This document shows, one piece after another, positions 41,880-53,004 of a DNA stretch of 64,000 nucleotides. The DNA lies in the NCBI GenBank assembly GCA_964020085.1, contig OZ026597.1, forward strand, positions 12,365,944 to 12,429,943, read 5' to 3'. The notes under the pieces were generated by a model. The model was not told where the DNA came from. It worked only from the letters and a program-made list of their open reading frames with translations, and made no database searches. The position numbers and the translations under genes were made by a program. How positions within the stretch are numbered: position 1 is the stretch's first letter; every line of letters starts with the position of its first letter. The stretch comes from Micromussa lordhowensis (lineage: Eukaryota; Cnidaria; Anthozoa; Scleractinia; Lobophylliidae).

Positions 41880-41935
41880 TGATTCTCTCCGACGAAGGGC
41901 TAACGCTCGAAACGTCAGCTTTCGAATCTCTTTAC
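41880..41935 (+). ncRNA. Hammerhead-ribozyme-like motif, PLE plus copy
   Basis: Core order is CCGACGA, stem II GGGC-TAAC-GCTC, GAAA, then a minimal ACGT stem III ending at a GTC cleavage triplet. Stem I is formed by gattc and gaatc. PLEs are known to carry minimal hammerheads. The expected CUGANGA box reads CCGACGA here, a U-to-C change in the core, so catalysis may be weak or lost. Confidence 0.55.
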
Positions 41936-41989
41936 GGTGGACAATTCACATTATCAACCCAGTTGATAAAACCAAATTATCTTGCAATA

Positions 41990-42026
<37 letters not shown>

Positions 42027-42039
42027 TGCCCCCTTTATT

Positions 42040-42122
42040 CATGCAAAGAACATTCCGGTGAGAACCAATTTGCTTCATGAACTCAATTTCCTTTAGGAAA
42101 AGTTCCTTACTTCCCTCGGTGG
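42040..42122 (-). pseudogene. RTK gene B exon, 5' half (helix C), cut by the nested insertion
   Basis: After acceptor ttagcaacag the exon reads ATEGSKELFLKEIEFMKQIG and then the start of the HRNVL segment. It is then interrupted. The last 13 bp (catgcaaagaaca) repeat, with one mismatch, at 19278-19290. The remaining half of the exon is 22.7 kb away at 19182-19290. Gene C has the intact exon at 56559-56737. Confidence 0.85.
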
Positions 42123-42290
42123 CTGTTGCTAAATGGAAAAAAAAAAGAAACTAAACAAACGATTGCTTGTGATGAACAAGAAATAAGTGTAGCCCGGTAG
42201 ATAATCTTTAAGGTTACACCAAATTTAACTAAATTGTTAACTAAAAATCTGTTATAATAAAAACAAAAGTAAAGCTCTCTGGAGAGTTCA

Positions 42291-42420
42291 CACTTAATGA
42301 CTGGTACTGAGGAAAACAGTGAATTTTGTTTCCCAAGAATCTCAGAGACGAAGTCGAGGGAAACATTGAGATTCGAGAAAAACAAAATTCACTGTTCCCC
42401 AAGGGACCAGTCATTAAGTG
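42291..42420. mobile_element. Foldback MITE (cacttaatgactggt), gene B copy
   Basis: Ends cacttaatgactggt and accagtcattaagtg, with inner pairing of aacagtgaattttgttt. The same element is at 56905-57026 in gene C, so it was present before the duplication. Confidence 0.75.
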
Positions 42421-42731
42421 ATTTGTTATATAGCAAAACAAATCGTTTGATAAAAAGAAAACAAATTTTGTCAAACACGCTGAGATTCCAGCGACAACAT
42501 CAGGTCACTTTCACCTGTACGCTCTGATCACGGGCAACAGTGGTAAACATTTTGCGGGTAACAGTAAACTGTTTGACGTCATAGTTTTCGCAATGTTGCC
42601 CGCCCGCGGCATTTGGCGGTAAACAGTTTCATTGTTAAATGTCATGTGACCATGAACTAGCCAATGAATGGGAAAAACGCCAACTATATAACAATCTTAT
42701 CTGTTATGTAATGGTAATAGGACTGGGTGGA

Positions 42732-42833
42732 GTCCAATTCGGTCTGTAATCATACAAGTGATACAAAGTCGGACGACCGCGCAGCGGGAGTCCAATTTGT
42801 TTATCACGAGTATGATTACAGACCGTATTGGAC
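42732..42833. mobile_element. Foldback MITE (gtccaattcggtctgtaatc family), gene B
   Basis: Arms gtccaattcggtctgtaatc and gattacagaccgtattggac with a cgcagcggg apex. Other members lie at 45561-45624, 57338-57439 and 61815-61919, all in RTK introns just upstream of a second foldback family. Confidence 0.75.
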
Positions 42834-42852
42834 GACATGAACTCTTGTTACT

Positions 42853-43095
42853 AATTAATCATAAAAATTACAATTTCCGAGAAAAGAAGAATGGCCAAGT
42901 TATGAAAGAAGGGGAAAATTGCATTAAAATACTGACAAAGGAGAAGTAAATTGTTTCATGTCACGTTGATTGTGATTGGCTTATTGAACTGTCCAATAAC
43001 AAACTGTCCAATAAGAACTCGGCAAGTGAATTAGTGGAAAATAGGAGATTTTCAAATCAATCACAATCGAGGAAATTGTAATTTTTATGATTAAT
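42853..43095. mobile_element. TIR element (attaatcataaaaattacaa family), gene B
   Basis: Terminal arms aattaatcataaaaattac and gtaatttttatgattaat with non-coding interior containing ggcttattgaactgtccaat. Copies: 45644-46234, 57459-57696, 61939-62533. Confidence 0.7.
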
Positions 43096-43156
43096 AGCAA
43101 TATGGGCCAATACGGAACCCCAGTTAGTTCAGTACCATATATATTCTTTTGCTCAC

Positions 43157-43449
43157 CAAGTAAAGTTTTGATAGCAACCACTTTTGCTTCTTTGATTTCC
43201 ACTCTTTGGTCCCTGGGCTTGTCAAATATTTCTACTGTTGGTAATTCCTTCAGGGCTCCTCTGTGGACCTTACCGAAAGCGCCTCGACCCAGTTCTTCCA
43301 TGAAAGTTATTCGCTCGGGTGGAACTTCCCTTTGCAGTAAGGGAATCATGTCGGACTCTAACCTGAGTGACAAAATGTAACATAAATAAGCCCGCTGCTC
43401 CAGACATAAAGCAGAACGCTGAGGACTCTGCGCCGGAGAAATTTGCAAC
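43157..43449 (-). CDS. RTK gene B exon: juxtamembrane and kinase glycine loop
   Basis: A 293-bp exon from acceptor gataacag to donor GTGAGC. After the juxtamembrane segment it gives MEELGRGAFGKVHRG (nucleotide-binding loop) and EAKVVAIKTLL (the ATP-anchoring lysine). There is a 20-30 residue insertion between strands beta2 and beta3. Phases join the transmembrane exon and the helix-C exon. Confidence 0.8.
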
Positions 43450-44133
43450 CTGTTATCTGAGCTAAAGTTACAATAAATTAATGGCAGTCAGTAAAGAAAA
43501 TTTACAATATGCACTCAGTTCTTTTCTCGTACTCAGTTCTTTGGAAGAAGTTCGTGCTTGATTTTAATCTAAAACGAACGTGTCACTGGCCGGCTATACA
43601 AGACGATCTTCGAATTTTCTCAAACACATTAATAATTCATTAAGTTTAAGCAAAGAAAATCATGACCGTGGCGCTGTTTGGATATCTGACCTTAATTAGC
43701 ATAGATTTTTCTCCTTAGTTTCAGTTTAGATCGAGAAGATGTATCAAACACTCATGACGCTGTTCGACTACGCTACGCGTCATATTTTCAACTCTCTTCT
43801 CGGTGTTTGGAAATGTGGTCAAATACGATCTTTCGTGTTTGATATATTTATTACATCAGAAATCAGGTGTCAAATATTGTTTGAAAGGAAAAGAGAAATC
43901 AGCGGCTGCTTCCATATCCACGAGTCAACGACAGTTCCACTTTGATTTATTTTCATATGAATCAAATCGGTTGATATATCTAGTAAATAGCCAGTCGACG
44001 TAAACCGCTGCCAATTGAACAAAAAAAAGCTGTTTTTCTTGAGGAATTTTCTTATTATAACCCAAGAAAATCCTTTCTCAGTTCTCGACAATGTTCTAAA
44101 GTCAAATGAAAGAAATGAAATGTACTCCCATAC

Positions 44134-44278
44134 CGTTTTGCATGGAGGGCATTTAGTTTTCTTTTTCGTGTTCTTTTCCTGTGACAAGTAATCCCCACAA
44201 GTATCATGGCAACAAGAGCAAGACCCCCGACAATCGCACCAACAGTTTGTCCACCGCCTGAGTGAGGAAATTCTACAT
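44134..44278 (-). CDS. RTK gene B exon: transmembrane helix and stop-transfer
   Basis: A 145-bp exon, phase 1 in and phase 2 out. In the frame fixed by its neighbours it reads through a glycine-rich hydrophobic helix (VGAIVGGLALVAMILVGI) into the basic run CHRKRTRKRK. This is a single-pass type I membrane anchor with a cytoplasmic stop-transfer. The longer open frame over this exon is a different, wrong frame. Confidence 0.75.
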
Positions 44279-44569
44279 CTAGTCAAACATGCTTAGTGTC
44301 CTGGCATAAAACAGATTAATTAACTCATTGCACAACATGCCTGCTTGAAAACCACTTCGACTATGATGCGTGGTGAATAAGAGATGTAGGAAAGAGAAGT
44401 GAATAAGACTTTTTTTATCTTTCAAAGATACTTTAAAGAAGCAGTAATGGAAATAGGGTGTTGTGCCTTTTTTGTTTGAGCACTGTTAGTCAGGTTTAGG
44501 TTAAGTAGTAATCAAAGGGCGCTCAAGACTTCTATTTGAGCAATGGAGAAGGAACATACAAAAACTCAC

Positions 44570-44890
44570 CCGAGAAAACATTTTTGGAAGGGGACTTGGT
44601 TTTTACGCGCCAGAAGTTTGACTTGACACTCTCCTTTTCTTCATCTTTAACAGACATTGCAATTTCATACTCCATATTGCATTTCAGTGGTATGACATAG
44701 GTAGTTTTTGTGTGTGTGATAGGGATTTGCAGCCAATCAGCTTTGTTGCCATCGGATTGAATTTCTCTGTAGTATATTATATACATCTTAAGGGGACATA
44801 TAATGTCCATTGGAGGACTCCACATGTAATTCAGAACGCAACTGTTTATTTCCATTGTCTTGTTGTTACCCACGGGAGGTGAAAGTGTAC
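44570..44890 (-). CDS. RTK gene B exon: membrane-proximal FN3 domain
   Basis: A 321-bp phase 1-1 exon (acceptor attttag, donor GTGAGT). It carries CVLNYMWSPPMDIICPLK, YIIYYREIQSDGN, MEYEIAMSVKDEEKE and FWRVKTKSP, a divergent FN3 fold. It lies next to the transmembrane exon. The gene C paralogue (60083-60412) is three codons longer. Confidence 0.75.
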
Positions 44891-45138
44891 CTAAAATAAT
44901 CAATACAAATAGGTTAACGGTCATCTATAATTCAGAAATAAAAGGATTGTTCTTATTGGCTAAGATGGAATGCAAAGTGTACAAAATTTTTAGCATACGA
45001 ATACAGGATGCTAAGGCGACAGGAGCATACCAAACAACTTCTTCTTGTCAGAACTTCGTTACGCTTATACCTATTTGTCCTTTACTAAATAGACCAATAA
45101 CATTTAGTTCTTCTCCTTGCTAATGGTTCTGGCTGTAT

Positions 45139-45375
45139 TTACCTCCTTCAGTTTTGACTTTCCACAGTTTGCTTTGGTTTACAAGTGTTTCTCCATTTGC
45201 ACTCTGTGCAGTGACAAATATTTCATATTCCCCGTGTAACATTGGAGTTGAAGACCGTAGTTGGTTGCATTACATTGTGACACGTTAAGTTTCACGCACT
45301 AGAAGTTTGATATGACACTCTCCCTTTCTTCATCTTTAACAGACATTGCAATCTCATATTCCATGTCGCATTTAT
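45139..45375 (-). pseudogene. RTK gene B: broken FN3 exon fused to a second FN3 remnant
   Basis: 45139-45290 matches the 3' half of the FN3 exon at 60666-60959 of gene C. At about 45290 (cacgttaagt/ttcacgcacta) it jumps directly into a remnant that in gene C lies near 61535-61618. The roughly 720 bp between, including the acceptor and first half of the exon, is missing. Because the surrounding FN3 exons are phase 1-1, skipping this exon would keep frame. Confidence 0.6.
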
Positions 45376-45560
45376 TTTTCTCATTGGCTAAGATGGATGC
45401 AAGGCTTCAATATTATTGACTTACGAATACTGGATGCCCAAGTGACAGGAGCATACATAACTGGTTCTTGTGGGAACTTCATTACGCTGTGTCCTTTACT
45501 CAATAGGCCACTAACAATAGTTGCATTACTTGCTAAGTAATGGCAATAGGACTGAGTGGA

Positions 45561-45624
45561 GTCCAATTCGATCTGTAATCATACAAGTAATAACAAAATC
45601 GTATGATTACAGACCGAATTGGAC
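45561..45624. mobile_element. Foldback MITE (gtccaattcg family), internally deleted, gene B
   Basis: Both arms remain (gtccaattcgatctgtaatc / gattacagaccgaattggac) but the apex present in 61815-61919 is missing. Confidence 0.7.
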
Positions 45625-45643
45625 GACACAAAGTCTTCTAATC

Positions 45644-46234
45644 AATTAATCATAAAAATTACAATTTCCAACAAAAGAAGAATAGCCAATTTATAAAAGA
45701 AAAGAAAACTTTGCATTGAAATACTGACAAAGGTAAAGGTAAACTCTGCATACTAGCCAGTGGCCTATCAGGCCGGGGCTTATCCCGGTTTCTGTAGCAT
45801 CATGAAGCGACTAGGAGCATTTCTACTCCCCCTGGATGGGATGCTAGTCCATCGTAGGGTTACCCCCCATATTCGCCGGTAGCCGTTTATACACCTGGCT
45901 GGAGAGGGGCATTGTGAGAATTAATTGTCTTGCCCAAGAACACAACACAATGTCCCCGGTCAGGGATCAAACCCAGACCACCCGATCCAGAGTCGAGCGC
46001 ACTAACCAACCCACTGCCTCCCACAAAATATAAAATACTGACAAAGGAGGCGTAAATTGTTTCATTGAGATTGGCTGATTTCAACTACAACTTTGAATGT
46101 GATTGGCTTATTGAACTGTCCGATAGCAAACTGTCAAAACAAACTGTCCCATAACAACTTGGCAAGTTAATTAGTGGAAAATAAGAGTTCTTTAAAACCA
46201 ATCATAATCGAGGAAATTGTTATTTTTATGTTAA
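45644..46234. mobile_element. TIR element carrying a nested SINE, gene B
   Basis: Same ends as 42853-43095, expanded by a SINE at 45734-46032 flanked by the duplication aaatactgacaaagg. Confidence 0.7.
45734..46032 (-). mobile_element. tRNA-derived SINE, gene B
   Basis: Flanked by 15-bp direct repeats aaatactgacaaagg (45719-45733 and 46033-46047). On minus it carries a B-box-like GGTTTGATCCCTGACC near its 5' end and a conserved body (aaaccgggataagcc on minus). Related copies are at 62028-62331 and, on plus, 53231-53471. Confidence 0.7.
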
Positions 46235-46476
46235 GAGGGTAATAATGGCTTAAAGGCAATGATACTGTCCTTCGCCGGCTTCGGGTTGCAAGAAAATGCC
46301 TGTGATTGTAAAACAAGACCGAGCTATGGAACACTGCAGACAAGTTTAAAATGGACTTCCTTGGCTACGGTATGGAAATATCGCTAGTTCAACTGAATGT
46401 TTCGCTAACATTCTCTCGTTAACATTCTCTTCCCAATCAAAGAAATTGTAATTTTTATGATTATGGCTGTATTTAC

Positions 46477-46770
46477 CTCCTCCAGTTTTGACTTTCCAAA
46501 GTTTGCTTTGGTTTACAGGTGTTTCTCCGTTTGCACTCTGCGCAGTAACTGTTATTTCATATTCCCTGTAGCACTGGAGTTGAAGATTGTAGTTGGTTGC
46601 GTTATATTGGGACAAGCTAACTACATTCCATTTGCTTGTATTAACTTCACGAATCACTTTTCTGTAGTAGATAAGGTACCCAAATACGTGACACTCTCCT
46701 TTAAATGCAGGCAACCACGTGATGTTGACATTACTTTCCGATATTTTCAAGTTTACGATCTGTGGAAAAT
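46477..46770 (-). CDS. RTK gene B exon: FN3 domain
   Basis: A 294-bp phase 1-1 exon. FN3 signature: NVNITWLPAFKGECHVFGY (B and C strands), IYYRKV, then the tyrosine-corner-like LQCYREYEITVTAQSANGE and LWKVKTG. It is a close paralogue of gene C exons 62759-63052 and 60666-60959, indicating spread by exon duplication. Confidence 0.75.
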
Positions 46771-47484
46771 CTAAAAAAAAGTGAATAAAATCCGCGTAAT
46801 AATGAGAAAAACATGCCACGTGCGTTTTATATGCCTCTAAATTTTGTTGAGCTTTTCAAGCCGTTTTTGAATTATAAGCACTAAAACCTAAAATAATTAA
46901 GGCCGTTTTCAACCGGTTCTATCTTTTCCATAGTAACCTATTATGACCGACCTGAAGATGGCCACAACTGTTGACCAATGATTGGGAATTTGTCTAACAC
47001 GGACATTGTAACATCAGTTAATAAAGAGTTGCAATTTGATCCGTTGACTGAAGTAGAACTGTTGGGAAGAGCTGGAAACTGCTGCCAGCCACCTCTACAG
47101 ATAGGGTTTGAATCCCGTTCAGCTGAATTTTTTTCAGGTTTTAATTTTACAACTGCTTGAGTTGCATAACTGTGCATAACTGCGATAATCAATCATGTCT
47201 TCATGTCCATCACCGGACTTCAAATATATCATCTTTTACAATGATATGTTCATTTGTAGATAGGTTTTTCTTCGATTTGCGTGTAGTTTTAAAAGAAAAG
47301 AGCAGAAATAATTTGTTTCTAGAATGTTTTTTAGCTATGGTCTACATAACTTTCTTTTCCAGTTCGTCTGTATTACATTAATATTCGTCGTTTGCATTGT
47401 ATTTAACTTAAAATGTTAGTCACGTTTTTTCCGCTCTCACCTGAGCTGTTTGAACAGTTCATTTTCAATATTATCCCTTCTTAC

Positions 47485-47757
47485 CTTGTCCAGTTTTGAC
47501 TTTCCATGGTTTAAGTGATCTGGTTCCCCATCCAGTAACTGCTACTTCATATTCCTTGAGGCATTCCAATTCAAGGTTATAGTGGTCTGCAAATCGCGAC
47601 ACATTCACTACCTTCCATATTGCTGCATTATTTCCTGACTTCACTTCTCTGTAATAAACACTGTACATGCTGACGGCAGAACACGAGCCTTGCTTCCAGC
47701 TGACGGTAACTGTGCGTCCCTTCACTTCCTTTGCTTGGTTAGTGAGTAACAGGAAAT
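47485..47757 (-). CDS. RTK gene B exon: FN3 domain
   Basis: A 273-bp exon, phase 1 at both ends (acceptor gttgtag, donor GTAAGA). It encodes a fibronectin type III fold with TVTVSWKQGSCSAVSMY, YYREV, ELECLKEYEVAVTG and a closing WKVKTGQ. The paralogous exon in gene C begins at 63783. Confidence 0.75.
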
Positions 47758-47814
47758 CTACAACAACGGAAAGATGTTTATTGAAACCGTGATTTCGGTG
47801 GCTCACTACAATCA

Positions 47815-49078
47815 CAAAGCGGTTATGGAGTGGACATGCGTTTTTACCTTTCTGGTAAATGAAATACTTTGAGCTTTATTTCTGATTTGTAACAATTCGC
47901 AGGCATCTGGTATTGGTGCAAGTTAAAGTCGGTTATTTAGCTTCTAAACTGCGGGTTCCCGATTGGGTTATAAGGCGAGAAAAAAACGAAAACTCGCCTT
48001 CTTCGCCAAATGTTTTTCGCGCTCGTCGGCTCACTTCGCCCTCCGATTTTTTTCGCTCTCCTTGGTTGGTTCTTTCCTTCTTTTTTTCTTCTTCTTCTTG
48101 CTTCTTTTCTTTTCAATCACTTATTCCCACACCTTCTACGCGCTTATGCAACTACCTCATTACACGAAATTTTTGCGACACGTTTATATCGCGATTTTGA
48201 GGTGCGGGCATTTCGCCACACCGTACTAAAATTCCGTGCTTTTGCGAAAACTTTGTATTTTAAATCACTTCGACCTTGCGTTTTCGAGTAACACACAATT
48301 GATTTCTTTGGCAATGTTACTTTAACATTGAATTTAGTAAATCGATTTTACCAAAGATGCAATAACGCCAAAATTAACAAAAACGCAACGGCGGCACTAT
48401 ACATCAGGGAAAAACTGTTAGGACTCTATATAACAGTAACAACAAAGCAGTTCTCACAATGTCCACAAGCAGTTCATGAACTAGTAGAGAAAGCAATTGA
48501 ACGTTTAAACAGCTAGTGGAACAGCATTGCAAGGAGCCAGTAAATGGACAGTTTGAGGATTGTACAAAGGAAGTACTGCCTGAAGTGTTGACAGGAAGCA
48601 GTAATAGGGATCTTACACACATACAACGGCCACGGCGAGGACGACGCCTGTTAAAAAGTGTGTTTATATTTTACTTTGGAATTTCGCATTTACTTAGATC
48701 TATTCAGTGTGTTTGCCGGTATCAAAACTTGCCCCTGATGAATATGCTATGAATGCGTTCACTTTGGAATAGAATTACGAAAAATTAGCCCTCCCCCTCC
48801 CCCCTCTATTTTTGGACGAGTAACGAGACAACAAAGGATGTATAGTTTCAGTTCGGGAACACGTTAAGTTAGGAAAAGAAATTACAAGTGCTAACGGTGC
48901 CGCGACTTAAACTCGAGGATCATTTATTTATGTCGATAAACTCGGCTTATGTTGTTATTAACGCGCTGATGATGTATTAGATGATCGTGTCAGGCCACGA
49001 TTTGAGCAAAATTAATTGATCTAAATATCAGTGAACAGTGTAATGTATTTTTCCTCAGTTCAATTCCTTTGGCAGGTT
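47815..49078. other. Gene B intron, no supported gene
   Basis: Contains pyrimidine-rich tracts (48060-48115) and short open frames without recognisable motifs or conservation elsewhere in the window. I see no element ends. Confidence 0.4.
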
Positions 49079-49079
49079 A

Positions 49080-49701
49080 AAAAAATCACCTTGAGAGCTC
49101 TAAACTACAACATTCAAGATGGAGGTCCCGTCAACACACTAACAAAATAACCTTGAGAGCTCTAAACTACAACATTCATGATGCAGGTCCCGTCAACACA
49201 CTAACAAAATCACCTTGAGAGCTCTAAACTACAACATTCAAGATGGAGGTCCCGTCAACACACTAACAAAATCACCTTGAGAGCTCTAAACTACAACATT
49301 CAAGATGGAGGTCCCGTCAACACACTAACAAAATCACCTTGAGAGCTCTAAACTACAACATTCAAGGTGGAGGTCCCGTCAACACACTAACAAAATCACC
49401 TTGAGAGCTCTAAACTACAACATTCAAGGTGGAGGTCCCGTCAACACACTAACAAAATCACCTTGAGAGCTCTAAACTACAACATTCAAGATGGAGGTCC
49501 CGTCAACACACTAACAAAATCACCTTGAGAGCTCTAAACTACAACATTCAAGATGGAGGTCCCGTCAACACACTAACAAAATCACCTTGAGAGCTCTAAA
49601 CTACAACATTCAAGGTGGAGGTCCCGTCAACACACTAACAAAATCACCTTGAGAGCTCTAAACTACAACATTCAAGGTGGAGGTCCCGTCAACACACTAA
49701 C
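49080..49701. repeat. 62-bp minisatellite, 10 copies, in gene B intron
   Basis: The unit runs aacaaaatcaccttgagagc ... gtcaacacact, repeated ten times head to tail with few substitutions (aagatgg/aaggtgg variants; the second unit has atgatgcagg). The near-identity implies recent expansion or homogenisation. Confidence 0.95.
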
Positions 49702-51470
49702 GGTTTCGAGACACGCAGAATTATTATGCCCGCGAAATAAAGTGTCATTCGTTACAGGCAGAGTATGGAAGTGTCAAAATCGCAGCAAATTATTTTATCA
49801 GGCCCGAAAGAATGTGTAAGTGACAGGGTGACGGGGGGGGGGGGGGGGGAGTGGGGGAGGCACAAATAAGCCAGGTGCCCATCCCCGTAAGGGGTCCGGG
49901 ACACCTTTCCCCGGAAAATTTTTTAAAGTCTAAAATCGCAGTTAGCCATTTGGGCCACTTTTTGCTTTTTTGGGCTACAATTGTCTGTCATTTTCAAACC
50001 GTTGATCATTTTTAAGTCGTTTTTTTTACACGATAGTTGCATTCAAGCACAAAATACATTAACTCGGTATTTGTGATCACGCCATGTTATGCCTACGCGT
50101 TTGCTCAAGCAACTGTTCTTATTAAATAGAATAGCCAAATAAGCGGCAAAAAAAAAAAAAGCGACCAGTGCCCTCCTAATCACCAAGACTATGCATCCTC
50201 TCTACAGATGTAATGTACTACATTGCATCGTGTCACCAGGCATCCTGGAATTATAAATCAGCATGACAAACTGACCTTAGATCTGGATCAGAACCATCTA
50301 ATTTCCAGTATCCTCTGAATTTGCGCCCTGAAAGAAATCATAATCCGGTTCTTGGTAAGGGGAAAGCCCTTAATTCAATTTCAACTGAAATAGTGTTTCT
50401 AAAATTGTGAATATTCTGCATTGGTGATTGTTTTTAAAGATTTCACATTAGACTCATAACTAGTACGCGATTTGACTTTTTTTAAAAATTTCTCTGTGCA
50501 TTAGAGCTTGATAGCCAAGCTCAACTCTAAAGATTGTAGCCTGCGCGGCTGGCGGTTTAGTTGGGATAGAGCGCGCGAGGAAGCGGCGATGCCGCGAGGA
50601 GCCTGGTGTGAGAAACGAAAAACAGCCTGCCCGGATTCCCTGCTTTTTTATATTAGTGCCGTACGCTGGGGTACGGACCGCTCCCATTGGATCAGAACGT
50701 TGACACGTCAATCAAATGTTTCGTTAATCTCCCAAGGGACAGCTCCAAGGAACCACGCAAATCGTAGCGTGAAAAGCAAGAACCTCGAGCGTGAATATTT
50801 GATAGGTAGATCACGCTCCTACACATTTCCCGACTCCCAACTAAACTGCCAGCTATAAAGATTGATGCAATATTGCCTTTCAGTCAGTCTATATTATTTA
50901 CTTGCCTATAGGTGACTCTCCAGACACTTGAGCATAGTTGTAACTCTAATAAATATGATAAAGATCAAATGAAAATCAGTGAAAGCTGACAGAAACCTAA
51001 AAACATTCCTCCCGTAAGGAAAACACAATCATACTCCAGAAAATATTGGTCACGAACAAGACAATTTATTTATGTTTTCTAGTTTCTTTTTTATGTGTTT
51101 TATAATTTAGTCAAATAACCAGCTTAATCCTTTTCTCTAGCTTTCAGCGGTCCGATTCTAAAACATTGAGCGGTATTTACCCATCCGGACCCCGAGTACG
51201 GACCACTCTGAATTTTCCAATTTTGGCAACTTTTCAAGCATTTTGTTAAACCGTAAAACAACGTAATACGCGTACGCCAGATGTGAACAAACGGCTTTAA
51301 TTAAAATTCAGCACAAAAGTTTCTTCCAAAGCGTAGAGAAAAACCGTATTGGGAAAACCGTACTCGGCTTAGGACAAAGAACCATTTCAATTTATCGCAC
51401 GGGTTAACTGAGAGAGAGTTTACCAGTTCCGCAGTTGTCCCTCATGACTATCACGTGACACTAAACTCAC
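49702..51470. other. Gene B intron, no supported gene
   Basis: Holds a G17-type run at about 49833-49850, an A12 run near 50148 and a possible 52-bp exon at 50276-50327 whose phase does not fit its neighbours. A palindromic or repeat-like block at 50510-50860 has no coding signature. Confidence 0.4.
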
Positions 51471-51512
51471 CATAATCATTATTCCAGTCAGAATGTTGAA
51501 GAATATTTCCAT
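51471..51512 (-). CDS. RTK gene B exon: signal peptide start
   Basis: Minus-strand ATG followed by MEIFFNILTGIMIM and a GTGAGT donor; phase 0 at the donor. It is paralogous to 89-130. The short hydrophobic run is a typical signal-peptide core; the cleavage region would lie in a following exon that I could not place with confidence. Confidence 0.6.
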
Positions 51513-52442
51513 GATGAGCTTTGAATGGAACCCTGTTTAGATAACGAAACTTAATTACTACGTGCCCCATTAAAGACTTCTATGATATACAGATACTGCA
51601 GCCCAATGCAGAATAAAAAGACCTTTTTCTGCCTTTACCTTTTATTAAAACGCAACAAAACTGCACGTATAACTGACATCCATTTTCCACCTGTTTCAGC
51701 CTTGTTGTATACATTCTGTTTTTCGTGTTATCCGTAATTAACTTAATTATAATCAATTCTTCAGCAAAATGTCTTCTAATCGTTCACAGGAATGTCTGAA
51801 ATGTTTCATTTTTCGTTGATTGGAGTTAAGCTAGCAGTGTTTATTAATTAAAAGTTTATTTCATGATGCTCTATATTTACACACAAATTGAAGACTCATA
51901 ATAACCTGGGCCGTGGCTAATTCGTGACTGATGCAGCGAGGCTTTATGTACCCGATCGATGTTACTCGAGTGTTTTTAAAGCGAATGAATGTCGCTTTGG
52001 ATGAGGTTAAACTGATAGCTGAAAATTGGTCAAAATTTTAACGATAGAAGAAAACCCGCTGAAGATATAACTAATAAGATTCAGCAATTCATGCATATGT
52101 CGTTCATTCGCCAGTCTCACACGCTCGACTGAAGGAGCAGTTATTCGCCTGTTCCTGGAGAAATTATATTTCTCTGTTTTATTAACAAAAGGCTGCAGTT
52201 TAAAAGCCAAGAGATTTTTATATAAATGTAACGGAAGTTATAAAATAATTTATTGTTTGTTGTAATAATTTTATTGTTTCATAATAAAAAAATGGCATCA
52301 AAAAGGCTAACCTCATAGCCTGCACATGCGCTGAGCTGTGAAAGCATCTTTTAATGAAGGCTCTGTGGACCGACTTCTGCACTTGCATTAATGTTTAACA
52401 ATTTACATATTAATGGCGATTTTTACATTAACCAAGTTGTAT
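51513..52442. other. Intergenic region between RTK genes C and B
   Basis: About 900 bp from the gene C stop to the gene B start. 51515-52250 is related to the flank upstream of gene A, and 52270-52442 is the 3' UTR of gene C. It must hold the gene B promoter. No coding region seen. Confidence 0.5.
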
Positions 52443-52644
52443 TTACAACTTTGTGTCTAGACCTCCGCTTGTTTCGTTGCTGTCAGAAAATGCCTCATTG
52501 TAATAAGCGTCGGTCTCATCCAGTTTCTCGAAATCAAAATAAGGAGTGTCCGTTGTCATCATTTCTTCCAGTTGTACAATCAGTTGTTCAAATGTTGGTC
52601 GTTCATCGGGCACCTCCTTCCAGCAGTCTGACATCATGCCGTAT
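52443..52644 (-). CDS. RTK gene C last exon: helices H-I and tail
   Basis: Nearly identical to 14015-14216, with YGMMSDCWKEVPDERPTFEQ and the same tyrosine-bearing tail (one change, ETDAYYNEAF). Confidence 0.8.
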
Positions 52645-53004
52645 CTGATGGCAATTAACAAACATAAGAGAGATTACAAAAATAAGACCTGGACTTATCA
52701 ACCCTCCAGTGTTTAGATGACCAAGCTAAAATCAGTGCATTTAACATTGAATGGGGAAAGTATCTTCCTGTTTTGACCCATGAATTTTTCTTTAAGCAGT
52801 TTTAATTAAACAGAAAAACCGGTTTGTTCTCAAACTAAATGTAATCATCCCTTTACAGTATACGTCAATTCCAAATTCGATCATTCATAGCCCACAAAAC
52901 ATATCAATGTAAAGGGTTTTAAAATCCGTTTCTGCTACAACATAATATTTACAAAATTTCTGAACTACAAAATCAAGTCAAAGAAGCAACAGTGATTTAC
53001 TTAC

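Larger units (their letters stand above)
19291..42039. mobile_element. Inverted Penelope-like element insertion (contains the Polinton)
   Basis: Flanked by catgctaagaaca (19278-19290) and catgcaaagaaca (42040-42052), a 13-bp target duplication with one mismatch, inside an RTK exon. Gene C has the single uninterrupted site at about 56654-56668. Excluding the Polinton, the insert is two PLE segments pointing outward: a minus-strand copy (19291-20270 plus 40311-about 40690) and a plus-strand copy (about 40690-42039). Both end in the same 3' sequence with a hammerhead-like motif. Head-to-head or rearranged partial copies are known for PLEs. Confidence 0.8.
14015..51512 (-). pseudogene. RTK gene B: FN3 receptor tyrosine kinase interrupted by a nested 22.7-kb insertion
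   Basis: Minus-strand gene with signal exon, FN3 exons, transmembrane exon and split kinase exons whose phases join consistently from the FN3 exons to the stop. All kinase hallmarks are present in separate exons: glycine loop GRGAFGKV, VAIK lysine, [11 protein letters not shown] and APE. The product would be a membrane receptor phosphorylating tyrosines; I cannot name the RTK family. The exon carrying helix C to the hinge is split at 19290/42040 by a Penelope element containing a Polinton, and one FN3 exon is partly deleted, so a full kinase is unlikely to be made. Gene C provides the uninterrupted exon. Confidence 0.8.

Noticed and set aside
43870..44286. 138-codon Cys-rich minus-strand frame as a protein
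   Set aside because: It overlaps the transmembrane exon in a different frame. Splice phases and the hydrophobic helix fix the real frame, and 59020-59235 is the same artefact.
50276..50327. Gene B exon reading RKFRGYWKLDGSDPDLR
   Set aside because: Good splice-like borders, but phase 1 in and 2 out fits neither the signal exon nor the phase-1 FN3 exon. Needs transcript support.
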